Part shown: one piece after another, positions 24,983-33,861 of the stretch
How the letters are laid out: each line of letters begins with the position of its first letter
How positions within the stretch are numbered: the stretch's first letter is position 1
DNA from: Oscillospiraceae bacterium
GTDB taxonomy: Bacteria > Bacillota > Clostridia > Oscillospirales > Ruminococcaceae
Length of the DNA: 51,377 bases
Reading direction: 5' to 3'
Assembly: GCA_902362965.1 (NCBI GenBank)
Contig: CABIYQ010000013.1
Location: 1 to 51,377 of the forward strand
Notes under the pieces: model-generated
Told to the model about the DNA's origin: nothing
The model's database searches: none
What the model saw: only the letters and a program-made list of their open reading frames with translations
Made by a program: the position numbers and the translations under genes

Positions 24983-25342
24983 CTATCTTGAGAATTCAAC
25001 AATTATTTTTCCGATAATTTCATATTGCTCGGAAGAAAAATTCATTTGACGGCTTATCCCTTTATTCTGAAATATTTTCGCAAGTCCGCTGATTATTTCC
25101 GATTGCTCCGCTGTAAGACCCACTAATGATATGGTCTGAGACTTTTCAAGACCCGTCATGTAATCCATGGATACGTTAAAGATTGCCGCAAGCTTTATGA
25201 GCGTATCGAGAGTAGGCATCTGAATGTTATTTTCATATTTGCTTATAACTGTTTTACTCAATTCTATTTTATTGGCAAGCTGCTGCTGAGTCCAGTTTTT
25301 ATCTTTGCGCAGTTCTTTCAATCTTTCTCCAAAATCAAACAT
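24983..25342 (-). CDS. Xre-family HTH regulator with C-terminal extension
   Basis: The 119-residue protein has an HTH_3 domain (WTQQQLANKIELSKTVISKY, ENNIQMPTLDTLIKLAAIFN) and a C-terminal helical part (LTAEQSEIISGLAKIFQNKG) that may dimerise or receive a signal. The RBS is CGAGGTGAATCAAA before ATG. It is divergent from the gene at 25582, whose promoter (25402-25430) starts 60 bases away, so it could control both directions. Confidence 0.85.
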   Translation of the reverse strand: MFDFGERLKELRKDKNWTQQQLANKIELSKTVISKYENNIQMPTLDTLIKLAAIFNVSMDYMTGLEKSQTISLVGLTAEQSEIISGLAKIFQNKGISRQMNFSSEQYEIIGKIIVEFSR

Positions 25343-25401
25343 TTTGATTCACCTCGTTATAAATGATAAATTTCTTTTATGGAAATTATATCATTCGTCA
25401 C

Positions 25402-25430
25402 TTGATATTCTGGCAACTTTATGCTATAAT
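25402..25430 (+). promoter_or_regulatory. Promoter of the sigma-factor locus
   Basis: TTGATA (25402-25407) and TATAAT (25425-25430) with TGC before the -10 box, spacer 17. A 150-base leader follows before the first ribosome site. Confidence 0.7.
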
Positions 25431-25581
25431 AGTAGCTATAAAAGAAACTCAACGAGAAAAATGTTGAAAAATAATCATCTTTTATGTTTTTTATATTTTA
25501 TGTAGTAATTTCTCGAAAAATTTTTCAAAATCAGTGAACCTGATGATTTTCTCAATCGTCTTACTTAATGGAGGCGATATA

Positions 25582-25755
25582 ATGGACGAATATAAATACA
25601 TTCATGATATTCTATATGAATGGTCAAAGGAGCTTAAAACTCCGAAAAAAGCTTTAGGAAGACAACGAAGAACACTATTAAAAATATTTTCAGGAAAGGA
25701 CAGAAATAAATGTATTGTGAAAAATGCGGTAAAGAAATTTCGGATTACTCGCTGA
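25582..25755 (+). CDS. Small basic protein overlapping the sigma gene
   Basis: ATG 25582 has a GGAGG site seven bases upstream; a longer frame from 25534 has none. The 57-residue product begins MDEYKYIHDILYEWSKELKT and becomes strongly basic (LGRQRRTLLKIFSGKDRNK). The last 46 bases overlap the start of the zinc-ribbon/sigma gene in another frame. It may be a leader or coupling ORF or the remainder of a shortened gene. I do not recognise it. Confidence 0.45.
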   Translation: MDEYKYIHDILYEWSKELKTPKKALGRQRRTLLKIFSGKDRNKCIVKNAVKKFRITR

Positions 25756-27821
25756 GGTGCCGATATTGTTCCTCAGACATTACCCCCGATTATGAGTTCC
25801 TTACGGCTCAGGCTATTCTGAAGAATAAGGAGGCTTTGTCGGCTCTGTACACGGCAACGTATAAGTCGGCATACTTCGTAGCTTACAGAATGACGTAAAA
25901 TGAAGACAGTGCGGTTGACATTCTGCACGATTGCTACATAAAGGCGTTTGCAAATCTGTACACAATCGCCGAACCAAAAAAATTTGATAAGTGGTTTAAT
26001 AAAATAGTTGCAAATAAGTGTCTGGATTATTTGAAACGCCGAAACCCTATGTTTTTAGAGGACGTTTACGGAGAGGGCTTTGAGGAAGAATTGCCTGATG
26101 ACAGATACGCAAACAATCCTCAGATATATTCTGAAGACGAGGATATAAACCGCATTGTACGTCAAATTATTGAAGAATTACCCGAAGAACAGCGTCTTTG
26201 CGTATTGATGTACTATTATGATGAAATGTCGGTTCGGGATATTGCGGAGGAATTAGGAGTTTCGGAAAACACGGTAAAAAGCAGGCTGCGCCTTGCACGT
26301 AACCGTATCAGAGCCGAAATCGAGCGTCTGGAAAATAAAGGTTATGAATTTAAAGTTGTTGTTATCGGACCGTTTATTATGCGCTGCCTGAACGATATGG
26401 AAACAAATACGCCTGTAAAGGATATAGGCTTTGAAAATATTTATAAAGAAGTTGCCAATGCCGTTCACGGGTCAGGGGCATATCATGCGGCAAATGCTAC
26501 CAAAGGCGCGGCTCATTCTGCGGTAAGAACAAAAATTATTATAGGATTGATCTGCGGTGCGGCGGCAGTTGCGGGAATCGCGGCGGCTGTTCACTTGATA
26601 AACGGCGAGGACGACGCAGAGCCGACTATTGCCGATTCGTCCGTTTCGGATACTACAGCTGATACATCCGCTGAGAATTCCGATGTGACAAGTTCTGTCG
26701 CAAGCGAAACAAAAGCTGCCGTTACAAGCGAAGCGGAAAGCGTTACCGATGAATTTTCGGAAGCCGAACCGGAACCCGAGGAGGGCTGGAGAGAAGCATA
26801 CAGAGAACTGGTGAACGGATATGAAAGTCTTGATTATCACCTTTATTCGGGAAGTTCCTTGCCCGATTTGCTGTCATACGCTCTATATGATATAGACCAT
26901 GACGCCGTACCCGAACTGATATTCCTTGCAAACGATACGGGAGATTATTTCAGGAATAAAGTCTGCATCGTTTATTCATGGGACGGCAGCAAGGCATACG
27001 AACTCTCCAATTTTGGTCTTAATATGGGAAATATCGGCGAATTTTCAGATAGCGAACAATTTGCGGTAACGGAGTTCGATTCATTCAATGGCACTACGAC
27101 GTACTATAAAATCAGAATCTCCGACGGCGAATTACAATCTGCTAAGGAGTCCGACGTATCAGCCGACAACCTTGGCAGCTACGAAAAAGAAAAATCGTAC
27201 AAGGTCTTGCCTCAGATAACTCTTATAGGCAGCTCCTATACAGGCGAATCGCTGGTTCCCGACGACGTTACCGAATTGATCGACGACTATGTCAGCGAAA
27301 AACCTAAGGAAGAAGAAAAAACCGAAAAGTCTGAAAGCTCCGATAATCTCAACAAATTCATAGGCATGAGCAGGGACGAGCTTATAAACGATTATTTTGA
27401 GGGAGAATACGAAGCCGGTCAGATTTCCGGAGGACAAGAACATATTCTTTCGTACAAAAGTCCGTCGAAGTTACCGTACTGTGAGTTTGGATGCTATGAC
27501 GATCCCGATAAAGTTGATATTATCAATGTGACTGAGGGAGGAAAGCTTAACGACAAGATAACCATCGGAATGACCTACAACGAGCTGAAAGAGGTATGCG
27601 ATTTCGACATGGCTTACGCTACTTTCACGACATATGACGCTTCTGTCGATGTGACTATCGACGGGGAGAAAAGGCATATAGCCTTTGCACTTACCGATGT
27701 CGAAAAGGCGCAGGTCGGACTTAACAATGTGACCGTTGACAATGACGCAGGCGTTCACCAATTTGATCTGAGCGAAATAAATCCGAAAAGCACAATGGGA
27801 TATTATCTCGGGGGCAAGTGA
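25710..27821 (+). pseudogene. Zinc-ribbon/ECF sigma-factor membrane protein with an internal stop codon
   Basis: One frame runs from ATG 25710 to 27821 with a single TAA at 25896-25898. Residues 1-25 form a zinc ribbon (MYCEKCGKEISDYSLRCRYC). ECF sigma region 2 follows (LSALYTATYKSAYFVAYRMT, stop, EDSAVDILHDCYIKAF, FDKWFNKIVANKCLDYLKRR) and region 4 (LPEEQRLCVLMYYYDEMSVR, LGVSENTVKSRLRLARNRI). Then come one membrane helix (IIIGLICGAAAVAGIAAAV), a Ser/Thr/Glu-rich linker and a ~330-residue outer part. The stop falls in sigma region 2. Unless it is a sequencing error or is read through, the sigma domain is lost. A restart at 26031 would give a 596-aa protein without region 2. The fusion resembles membrane-tethered sigma factors and presumably regulated the zinc-ribbon genes that follow. 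Confidence 0.75.
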
Positions 27822-27828
27822 TTATTAA

Positions 27829-27845
27829 TAGGTTCGCCGATTGAT
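27829..27845 (+). repeat. Leader hairpin, copy 1
   Basis: AGGTTCGCCGATTGATT precedes AGGAGGAATTTATTATG. It is one of three related leaders with a CGG-TTCG-CCG-type stem-loop just before consecutive genes. Confidence 0.5.
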
Positions 27846-27878
27846 TAGTAACATTAAAATTTTCAGGAGGAATTTATT

Positions 27879-28832
27879 ATGTTTTGCAGACAATGTGGAA
27901 ATGAAATGAACGAAGAATCAAAATTCTGTAGCAAGTGCGGAACTCCGATAAGCGCAAATGCACAGAGCAAGCCCAACTCCGCTCGAACAGGTATACAGAC
28001 GAGGGAAGACCTTATAAGCGGATTACAGAATGCGATATACCTGATGAAACAGGCGACGGCGCTCAAGGAAAGTAGCGCTGCAACGATTCGTAAGCAGACG
28101 ACCGGCAGAAATCCTTCCAATGAAATTACGGGCGGTCTGAAAGTCCTTTTTTCAGCGGCGGTAGGATTTGTGGGATTTTTGATAGGTAAGGCAATTCTTG
28201 GCTCGATCTGCCGTATGATTTTGAACGGCTTCGGAAGTACGAATAATATGCCTTTGTTGGTGCAGCTGTTTTATTATGTTATCAGTGGAATAATTCCGAT
28301 TGCTCTCGGCATAGTCGTAGGGGTGTATTTCAACAAAAATATCATTCCTAAGATAAACGAGAAGATTCGGCACAAGAATGTCGAGATCATACAGGCGAAT
28401 CAGAAGATTGCGGAGTACAATCAATCGATTCGTCAGCAAGCGGACGAGCTTAACCGCAGACTGCATGAGATTCAGCTGAGGTATCAGAATACAGTGATGA
28501 CGTGGTATCCGCAGAATTACTGCTACATTGAGGCGACGGAATTCTTTCTGGACAGTGTTGTAAATTACCGTGCGGATACTTTAAAAGAAGCGATAAACCT
28601 TTACGAGGAATATCTGCATCGCGAAAGAGTGGAGAGGAATCAGGAATCTATGCTGAAAAAGCAGGATCTCAACAACCTGCTTACGCTTGGTTCCGTTATC
28701 ATGCAGGGACAGGTGCTCAGCGCAGTGCACCAGAATACGGCTGCGGTCAATGACAACACTTCCGCAGTACACGGAGTTGCTTCTGCGGTTGAAGAAAACA
28801 CGCAGGTGATACGAGAACGACTTTACAGGTGA
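27879..28832 (+). CDS. Zinc-ribbon membrane protein with coiled coil
   Basis: The 317-residue protein starts with a zinc ribbon (CRQCGNEMNEESKFCSKCGT), then a ~60-residue linker, two membrane helices (AAVGFVGFLIGKAILGSI and VISGIIPIALGIVVGVYF) and a long helical region with IPKINEKIRHKNVEIIQANQ and QQADELNRRLHEIQLRYQ. The end carries alternating small-residue repeats (HQNTAAVNDNTSAVHGVASA). The function is unknown to me. The N-terminal ribbon is closely related to those of the next gene and of the sigma gene, so these look like one functional or duplicated set. Strong AGGAGG site. Confidence 0.8.
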   Translation: MFCRQCGNEMNEESKFCSKCGTPISANAQSKPNSARTGIQTREDLISGLQNAIYLMKQATALKESSAATIRKQTTGRNPSNEITGGLKVLFSAAVGFVGFLIGKAILGSICRMILNGFGSTNNMPLLVQLFYYVISGIIPIALGIVVGVYFNKNIIPKINEKIRHKNVEIIQANQKIAEYNQSIRQQADELNRRLHEIQLRYQNTVMTWYPQNYCYIEATEFFLDSVVNYRADTLKEAINLYEEYLHRERVERNQESMLKKQDLNNLLTLGSVIMQGQVLSAVHQNTAAVNDNTSAVHGVASAVEENTQVIRERLYR

Positions 28833-28844
28833 TTTAATTATTTA

Positions 28845-28862
28845 TCGGTTTGCCGATTGATT
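28845..28862 (+). repeat. Leader hairpin, copy 2
   Basis: ATCGGTTTGCCGATTGAT precedes a second AGGAGG leader; the stem is ATCGG/CCGAT. Confidence 0.55.
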
Positions 28863-28894
28863 AATAACACTAAAATTTTTAGGAGGAAATTATT

Positions 28895-29869
28895 ATGAAT
28901 AAGACCTGTATTCGTTGTGAGAACTGCGGAAACGAATTAAACGACGGCGCAATGTTCTGTAATAAGTGCGGTTCGCCTGTTGTGGGCAGAGGGCAGAACA
29001 AAGTCCGCCGCTGTGCAAAATGCGGAAATGAATTGAATGAGGGCGCAATGTTCTGTGCTAAGTGCGGTTTGTCCGTTAGCGCCGTGCAAGCGCCGAGCGC
29101 AGTTAAAAAGGGCATATCCAAAAAGCTGGTGGGAATCATAGCGGCTGTTGTCGTTGTTCTGACGGCAGGTATTGCTATTGCGGTAGGTTCGGGCGACAGC
29201 GGAGATAAAAAATCCGAATCTGTGCAAACGCATAGTTCGGTAAAAGCGGAAAAAGTCGGGGGCGCTGAGAAAGACAACGATAAAGCAGACGAACCTGAGG
29301 GAGTGAATAAAACTGGAGTTTATACTATCAGTGAATATTTCAGAAGCGAAAATCGTGTGATTCTGTATTATATGAGAGAACAAACATTTGACAAAGGCGG
29401 AGAAGATGAGACATCATATTCCGCTATGCCCGGAAAAGACGAACCTTGCCGTGAAATATATATTATTGAGGATGGCAAAATGTCCAGATATGAAGGTCGG
29501 TCGTTAAGCTTTAAAGATGTTGCTAAAATGAATGACGATGAAATAGTGCAAGCGGTAAAGGAAAAATACACTGCGAAGTATGAGGACAGACCGATTACAA
29601 TCGGCGTTTTCACTGACGATACCGGAAACAGCGTTGAGAGCGAGGCTGTTGGCATTAACTATAGAGATGAAAACAGAGAGAGTTATACCGATCAGATAGA
29701 TTTTTTGTATGCAAACCCTCAGACTACGGCTACTGTATATGATTCGACTTATACCGGGTTAACCTCAGTTTCCGGAAATGACTACTGTTATTACTGGTAC
29801 AGAGGAGACGGTCTGTTCCTAACATTGGACGGACTGGACGCAGAGGGCGTACTTGTTGACCCATCATAA
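28895..29869 (+). CDS. Double zinc-ribbon membrane protein
   Basis: The 324-residue protein has two zinc ribbons in tandem (CENCGNELNDGAMFCNKCGS and CAKCGNELNEGAMFCAKCGL), a membrane helix (LVGIIAAVVVVLTAGIAIAV, residues ~75-95), a charged linker and an outer domain of ~190 residues with YTISEYFRSENRVILYYMRE and a C-terminal TGLTSVSGNDYCYYWYRGDG region. The ribbons would be cytoplasmic. I know this arrangement as a common but uncharacterised type in Ruminococcus-like bacteria. It follows the previous gene with the same leader sequence. Confidence 0.8.
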   Translation: MNKTCIRCENCGNELNDGAMFCNKCGSPVVGRGQNKVRRCAKCGNELNEGAMFCAKCGLSVSAVQAPSAVKKGISKKLVGIIAAVVVVLTAGIAIAVGSGDSGDKKSESVQTHSSVKAEKVGGAEKDNDKADEPEGVNKTGVYTISEYFRSENRVILYYMREQTFDKGGEDETSYSAMPGKDEPCREIYIIEDGKMSRYEGRSLSFKDVAKMNDDEIVQAVKEKYTAKYEDRPITIGVFTDDTGNSVESEAVGINYRDENRESYTDQIDFLYANPQTTATVYDSTYTGLTSVSGNDYCYYWYRGDGLFLTLDGLDAEGVLVDPS

Positions 29870-29880
29870 TATTCAGTTGG

Positions 29881-29897
29881 TTATCGGTTCGCCGATC
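29881..29897 (+). repeat. Leader hairpin, copy 3
   Basis: TTATCGGTTCGCCGATC, stem ATCGG/CCGAT with a TTCG tetraloop, precedes a third AGGAGG leader. Confidence 0.6.
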
Positions 29898-29939
29898 AAT
29901 TGATAAAACAAAAAATTATTTTTTAGGAGGAATTCATTA

Positions 29940-30155
29940 TGAAAACAAAAATAGCGAAAATGGTAATGAGGATAGTGGGTATAGTGTTGATTCTATTTGA
30001 TCTTTATCTTTTCATATGCTTTATGACCGAAAATGGCATATCTTCTTTGAGTGGACCTTGTTCATAAAATTGTTTGTTATGATATTGTTTTACGGAATCC
30101 CACTGGCTATCGCCATTGTTCTCTTGTACTTCGGATTCAGAAAGCCGAAAGCGTA
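29940..30155 (+). pseudogene. Small two-helix membrane protein with a frameshift
   Basis: ATG 29940 follows TTAGGAGGAATTCATT. The frame reads MKTKIAKMVMRIVGIVLILF, DLYLFICF and stops at 30064-30066. In another frame the DNA continues as WTLFIKLFVMILFYGIPLAI and AIVLLYFGFRKPKA to TAA at ~30155, a natural second membrane helix and end. One indel near 30045-30055 therefore probably broke a ~70-residue protein. Confidence 0.6.
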
Positions 30156-30224
30156 AGAGCCGAATCGCAAAAATATCACATTCACTGCAAAAAATACACC
30201 GGAAATTTTTAGGAGGAATTCATT

Positions 30225-30959
30225 ATGAAAAACAAAAAGGTATTGATCATCGCACTGGCGGCAGTTATGTCTGCTATGGGTTTGGCAGGCTGTGGCTCGA
30301 AAACGGAGGAGGACTCAAAAGCTCAGTCCAGAGCGGAAACATCGGCGGCTTCGGAATCCGTCACACAGGAGGACGAGCCGGCAGAAAATACAGACGTTCC
30401 CGAAGCTGACATAACGTCCGATGTTCCTGAAACCGATGTAACGGCTGAAATTCCCGAAGAATTAAAGACACTGTTCCCGTTTATATCCGACGACGGTAAG
30501 GCTTTGCCGACATATGTTGAGAACGTAAAGGCGATTGACAATTCCGGTAACGCTAAAGTAACTGAGCTTTGTTACGATAATATCGAGGCTGAACTCGACA
30601 TGGGAAAATTATATCCTATTACATTCTCACAGCCGGGGTCGCTACAGGAAATTGACGGATTTTATGCCATGGAATTTAACACCGAAAGCGAAAATTATTA
30701 TGTGCAGTTAGCTGACAGTGCAGATACAGATATTGAAGAGGCTGAAATCTACACACCCGGTGTTGAGGAGGTAACATATTTTACTTACGCATATATCGAA
30801 AACGGCGATTATATACTTGTTCCTATTATCGCAGGCAACGACCAGTCCGGCTATTACTTTGTTCGCCCCGTTGTCAGAATGCTTGGTTGTGACACGGACG
30901 CTCTTGCAGTCCCCGAATCGGGAAAGATCTGCGTCAGCAATTCACAAGTCAACGCATAA
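30225..30959 (+). CDS. Secreted lipoprotein of unknown function
   Basis: The 244-residue protein has a lipoprotein signal (KKVLIIALAAVMSAMGLAGC, lipobox LAGC, Cys25), an acidic Ser/Thr-rich spacer (SVTQEDEPAENTDVPEADIT) with a partial DVPE-x-DVT repeat, and a ~150-residue C-terminal domain. The ribosome site TTTTTAGGAGGAATTCATT is almost the same as that of the preceding small gene, which suggests duplication of the leader. It presumably sits on the outer face of the membrane. No family was recognised. Confidence 0.75.
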   Translation: MKNKKVLIIALAAVMSAMGLAGCGSKTEEDSKAQSRAETSAASESVTQEDEPAENTDVPEADITSDVPETDVTAEIPEELKTLFPFISDDGKALPTYVENVKAIDNSGNAKVTELCYDNIEAELDMGKLYPITFSQPGSLQEIDGFYAMEFNTESENYYVQLADSADTDIEEAEIYTPGVEEVTYFTYAYIENGDYILVPIIAGNDQSGYYFVRPVVRMLGCDTDALAVPESGKICVSNSQVNA

Positions 30960-30969
30960 AAATACTTAT

Positions 30970-30998
30970 TTGGCATCTTGACAACAGAATATTATAAT
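30970..30998 (+). promoter_or_regulatory. Promoter of the repeat lipoprotein gene
   Basis: TTGGCA (30970-30975) and TATAAT (30993-30998), spacer 17. Confidence 0.65.
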
Positions 30999-31055
30999 CA
31001 CGACCCCGAACTGAACGAAATAAATAAAAATATTAACAGAAAGAAGGAACTTATC

Positions 31056-31952
31056 ATGAAAGAAACTACAAGAAAAATTTTAGTCATCGCAGTCGCCTGT
31101 ACGACTGTGATGGCAGCGTTCACAGGCTGCGGCAATGTAGATAACAATGACAGCTACACACTGCCCGACGACAACTCAAGCTATGTCGCTGAGAGCACAA
31201 CCACAGACGATGAAACAGAGTCCACAAGCACATCGTCAGACAGCAGCTCTAAAACGTCTACGACCACGAAGACAACCTCTGAGAGCGACAGCGGCAGTCA
31301 GTCTGATTCCAAGACGACTACCACTAAGAAGCCCGGCGACGTTCCTGTTATCGCTCCTGTTGACTCCGACAGCTCAAAATCAGACAGCTCGGAAACGAAA
31401 AAGCCTGAGACGCAGTCCCCTGCTCCTGCAACAGAGAAACCTGCAACGCAGACGCCTACGCCTGCTCCGTCACAGCCTGAAACGACTAAACATCAGCACC
31501 ACTGGAAGAACGTCTACAGAACTGAGGACGTATATGAAGAAAGACCTGTCTACGAGAACAGACCTGTATACAAAGAAGAACCTGTGTATGAAAACAAGCC
31601 TGTATATGAAGAAGAACCTATATATCAAAGACACGACTTCTGCTACTGTGGCAGAGATATGACAGTTGAATACAGAGAGTACATCGCATCAGGCGGAACA
31701 TACTCATGGTCGGACTGGGCAGACTATATATTCTGGGACCCCGACCATTATGTTAACTGTGGCGGATTCAAAACCAGAGATGTCATTGACCACTATGAAA
31801 AAGTACAGGTCGGAACCGAAAAAGTACAGACAGGTACAAAGAAAGTCCAGACCGGAACTGAAAAAGTACAAGTTGGAACAGAAAAAGTCAAAGTCGGCAC
31901 AAAGCAGGTCTATGACCACAAGGAATGCACAGAATGCGGCGCAACAGGTTAA
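31056..31952 (+). CDS. Lipoprotein with Thr-rich stalk and short tandem peptide repeats
   Basis: I start at ATG 31056 (MKETTRKILVIAVACTTVMA, lipobox FTGC) because AGAAGGAAC precedes it; the frame is open from 30978. The 298-residue protein continues with a Ser/Thr-rich stalk (~100 residues), a Pro-rich segment and the sequence HQHHWKNVY. Then come five six-residue units (YEERPV, YENRPV, YKEEPV, YENKPV, YEEEPI), a Cys/Trp-containing core (FCYCGRD), five seven-residue units of the type EKVQVGT and a final CTECGATG. The flanking repeats suggest beta-strand pairing around the core. The Cys and His residues may bind metal. Similar HxHxW/VYxxRPVY proteins exist in gut Firmicutes, with no function known to me. 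Confidence 0.8.
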   Translation: MKETTRKILVIAVACTTVMAAFTGCGNVDNNDSYTLPDDNSSYVAESTTTDDETESTSTSSDSSSKTSTTTKTTSESDSGSQSDSKTTTTKKPGDVPVIAPVDSDSSKSDSSETKKPETQSPAPATEKPATQTPTPAPSQPETTKHQHHWKNVYRTEDVYEERPVYENRPVYKEEPVYENKPVYEEEPIYQRHDFCYCGRDMTVEYREYIASGGTYSWSDWADYIFWDPDHYVNCGGFKTRDVIDHYEKVQVGTEKVQTGTKKVQTGTEKVQVGTEKVKVGTKQVYDHKECTECGATG

Positions 31953-31964
31953 CGCCTGTTGCGT
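31937..31964 (+). terminator. Hairpin over the lipoprotein stop codon
   Basis: CGCAACAGG and CCTGTTGCG form a perfect stem around TTAACG-type loop sequence at the stop codon; no T-run follows directly. Confidence 0.4.
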
Positions 31965-31978
31965 CATTGCAAATAAAT

Positions 31979-32018
31979 AACAGCAACATCGGATATATCT
32001 GATGCTGCTGTTATTTTT
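31979..32018 (+). terminator. Rho-independent terminator
   Basis: AACAGCAACATC and GATGCTGCTGTT pair around a GGATATATCT loop, followed by ATTTTTAT. Confidence 0.75.
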
Positions 32019-32332
32019 ATATCTCAGAACAACAAGCTGAAAACTCTGAAGAAGCAGGCTTTCACAGAAAAAATCCTGCTCATGTAAATAAAAAAAGTCT
32101 CATAAATGAACTGTTTTTATGGAGAATCGGAAAGGATTTTTGTGTTTTGAACGTAAATATCGACTTGGCACAGCCGGTCTTTTTTGATAAAATAAATAGC
32201 AGGAAAAGAAATTTTCTGAAATTATAAAAAAAGAGGGTTGATACTTTACAGCTATGAAATAAGAAAAATCAGACTTTGGTCAATAAAAAACATCAATATC
32301 AGAAATTAATATAAAAGAAAGGCTGATAAATT
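32019..32332. other. AT-rich spacer before xis
   Basis: No gene or strong structure was seen apart from a GAAAGG ribosome site for the next gene. Confidence 0.5.
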
Positions 32333-32527
32333 ATGAAAACAGTTCCGATTTGGGAAAAATCAAATTTGACTTTGGAAGAAGCGGCGGCATATTCAGGCAT
32401 AGGAATCAACAAACTGAGAACTATGACCAATAAGGAAAATTGTCCTTTTGTCCTCTGGATAGGAAGCAAACGACTGATAAAGCGCAGGCTGTTGGACGAA
32501 TACATCGCAAAAGCTTATTCGATTTGA
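32333..32527 (+). CDS. xis: Tn916-type excisionase
   Basis: The 64-residue protein has the same plan as the three genes at 0.2-1.2 kb: VPIWEKSNLTLEEAAAYSGI, NKLRTMTNKENC, wing FVLWIGSKR and a basic C-terminal helix. It directly precedes the second integrase. A terminator-like inverted repeat and a separate strong promoter lie between xis and int, so the two can be expressed independently. Confidence 0.87.
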   Translation: MKTVPIWEKSNLTLEEAAAYSGIGINKLRTMTNKENCPFVLWIGSKRLIKRRLLDEYIAKAYSI

Positions 32528-32533
32528 TAATTC

Positions 32534-32562
32534 TTGACAAAGGGGCGGCAATCTGATATAAT
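32534..32562 (+). promoter_or_regulatory. Consensus promoter of the second integrase
   Basis: TTGACA (32534-32539) and TATAAT (32557-32562), spacer 17, both perfect. Transcription should start near 32569. Confidence 0.85.
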
Positions 32563-32590
32563 TATCACATTAGAACAATGCCCCTTTTTC
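32539..32590 (+). terminator. Terminator-like inverted repeat spanning the int promoter
   Basis: AAAGGGGC (32539-32546) pairs with GCCCCTTTTT (32580-32589) across a 33-base loop containing the int promoter. Only transcripts arriving from xis carry both arms; int transcripts start after the first arm. Confidence 0.45.
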
Positions 32591-32613
32591 TGTTTATGAA
32601 AGGAGTATTTTAC

Positions 32614-33861
32614 ATGGCAGAAAAAGGACATACAAAGAGAAAAGATAAAAACAGAGTAGTTCTTCGCAAAGGCGAAATTGAAAGACCTAACGGTACTTAC
32701 CAATATAGGTGGACTGACAAGACAGGCGGGCGAAAGAGCGTTTATGCCAAAACTCTCGACGAATTGAGAGAAAAAGAGCAAGACATTCTCAAAGACCGGA
32801 TAGATGGCGTAAAGTCCGAAGCAAGGACAATGACCGTCAACGATGTTTACGAGATGTGGATAGAGTTGAAACGCGGTCTTAAAGACAATACGTTTTGTAA
32901 TTACAAGTATCTGTATAAGACCTTCGTTTACAATAACTTAGGCCAAAAACGCATATCTGCATTAAAGAAAAGCGATGTTAAACGCTTTTATAATTACTTG
33001 GCAGACGAACGCGGGTTACAGGCTTCTACGATTGACGGCGTTCATACAGTATTACATCAGGTATTAACACTAGCTGTTGACGATTGTCTTCTCAGAAATA
33101 ACGTTGCGGATAACGTGCTTAAAGAACTAAAGCAGTCTCATATTTTCAAGACGGAAAAGAGACGAGCTTTGACGGTCAAAGAGCAGGACTTGTTTTTGAA
33201 TTTTCTCAGAAAAAATCATACGTATAGTCACTGGTATCCGATATTTGCAGTCATGCTCGGCACAGGACTGCGTGTAGGCGAGGTTACGGGACTAAGGTGG
33301 TGCGACATTGATTTGGAAAACTCCGTAATAAATGTTACGCATACGCTTGTTTACTATAATCATGCCGAAAACGGCTGCTATTTTAATGTGCATTCGCCGA
33401 AAACCGAGGCAGGCAAACGTTCAGTACCCATGCTGGATTTTGTGAAAAAAGCATTTATGGACGAACGTAGTTATCAGGAAACGATGAACATTAAATGCGT
33501 CTCAGAAATCGACGGATACACGGATTTTATCTTTGTGAACAGATTTGGAAACGTTCAGCATCAGGGAACTCTGAATAAAGCAATAAAACGCATTATAAGA
33601 GACTGCAATGACGAAGTGCTTTTACGTGAAGAAAAAAATCCTGTACTGCTCCCGAATTTCTCATGTCATACGCTTAGACACACGTTTACAACCAGAATGG
33701 TAGAAGCTGGCGTTGACGTTAAAGTGGTTCAGGACGCTCTCGGACATGCGGATATTTCGACAACACTGGGTATTTATGCTGACGTAACAAACGAACACAA
33801 GAAAAATGAATTTAAAGAATTAGACGAATTTCTTAAGGGTTCATCGGGTTTAACGGCTTAA
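32614..33861 (+). CDS. int: Tn916-family tyrosine integrase, second element
   Basis: I start at ATG 32614 (MAEKGHTKRKDKN) behind AAAGGAG; a longer frame opens at 32578. The 415-residue enzyme has the arm-binding N-terminus (VVLRKGEIERPNGTYQYRWT), core-binding domain and a full catalytic set: Arg220 in GTGLRVGEVTGLRW, His352/Arg355 in HTLRH, His378 in GHAD and Tyr388 in GIYADV. It is clearly homologous to the integrase at 1.2 kb but not a recent copy. Its last 12 codons and downstream 98 bases are tandemly duplicated directly after the gene. Confidence 0.93.
   Translation: MAEKGHTKRKDKNRVVLRKGEIERPNGTYQYRWTDKTGGRKSVYAKTLDELREKEQDILKDRIDGVKSEARTMTVNDVYEMWIELKRGLKDNTFCNYKYLYKTFVYNNLGQKRISALKKSDVKRFYNYLADERGLQASTIDGVHTVLHQVLTLAVDDCLLRNNVADNVLKELKQSHIFKTEKRRALTVKEQDLFLNFLRKNHTYSHWYPIFAVMLGTGLRVGEVTGLRWCDIDLENSVINVTHTLVYYNHAENGCYFNVHSPKTEAGKRSVPMLDFVKKAFMDERSYQETMNIKCVSEIDGYTDFIFVNRFGNVQHQGTLNKAIKRIIRDCNDEVLLREEKNPVLLPNFSCHTLRHTFTTRMVEAGVDVKVVQDALGHADISTTLGIYADVTNEHKKNEFKELDEFLKGSSGLTA

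Noticed and set aside
29940..30155. Two separate small genes
   Set aside because: The second frame has no ribosome site and its content completes the membrane protein begun by the first, so one broken gene is the better reading.
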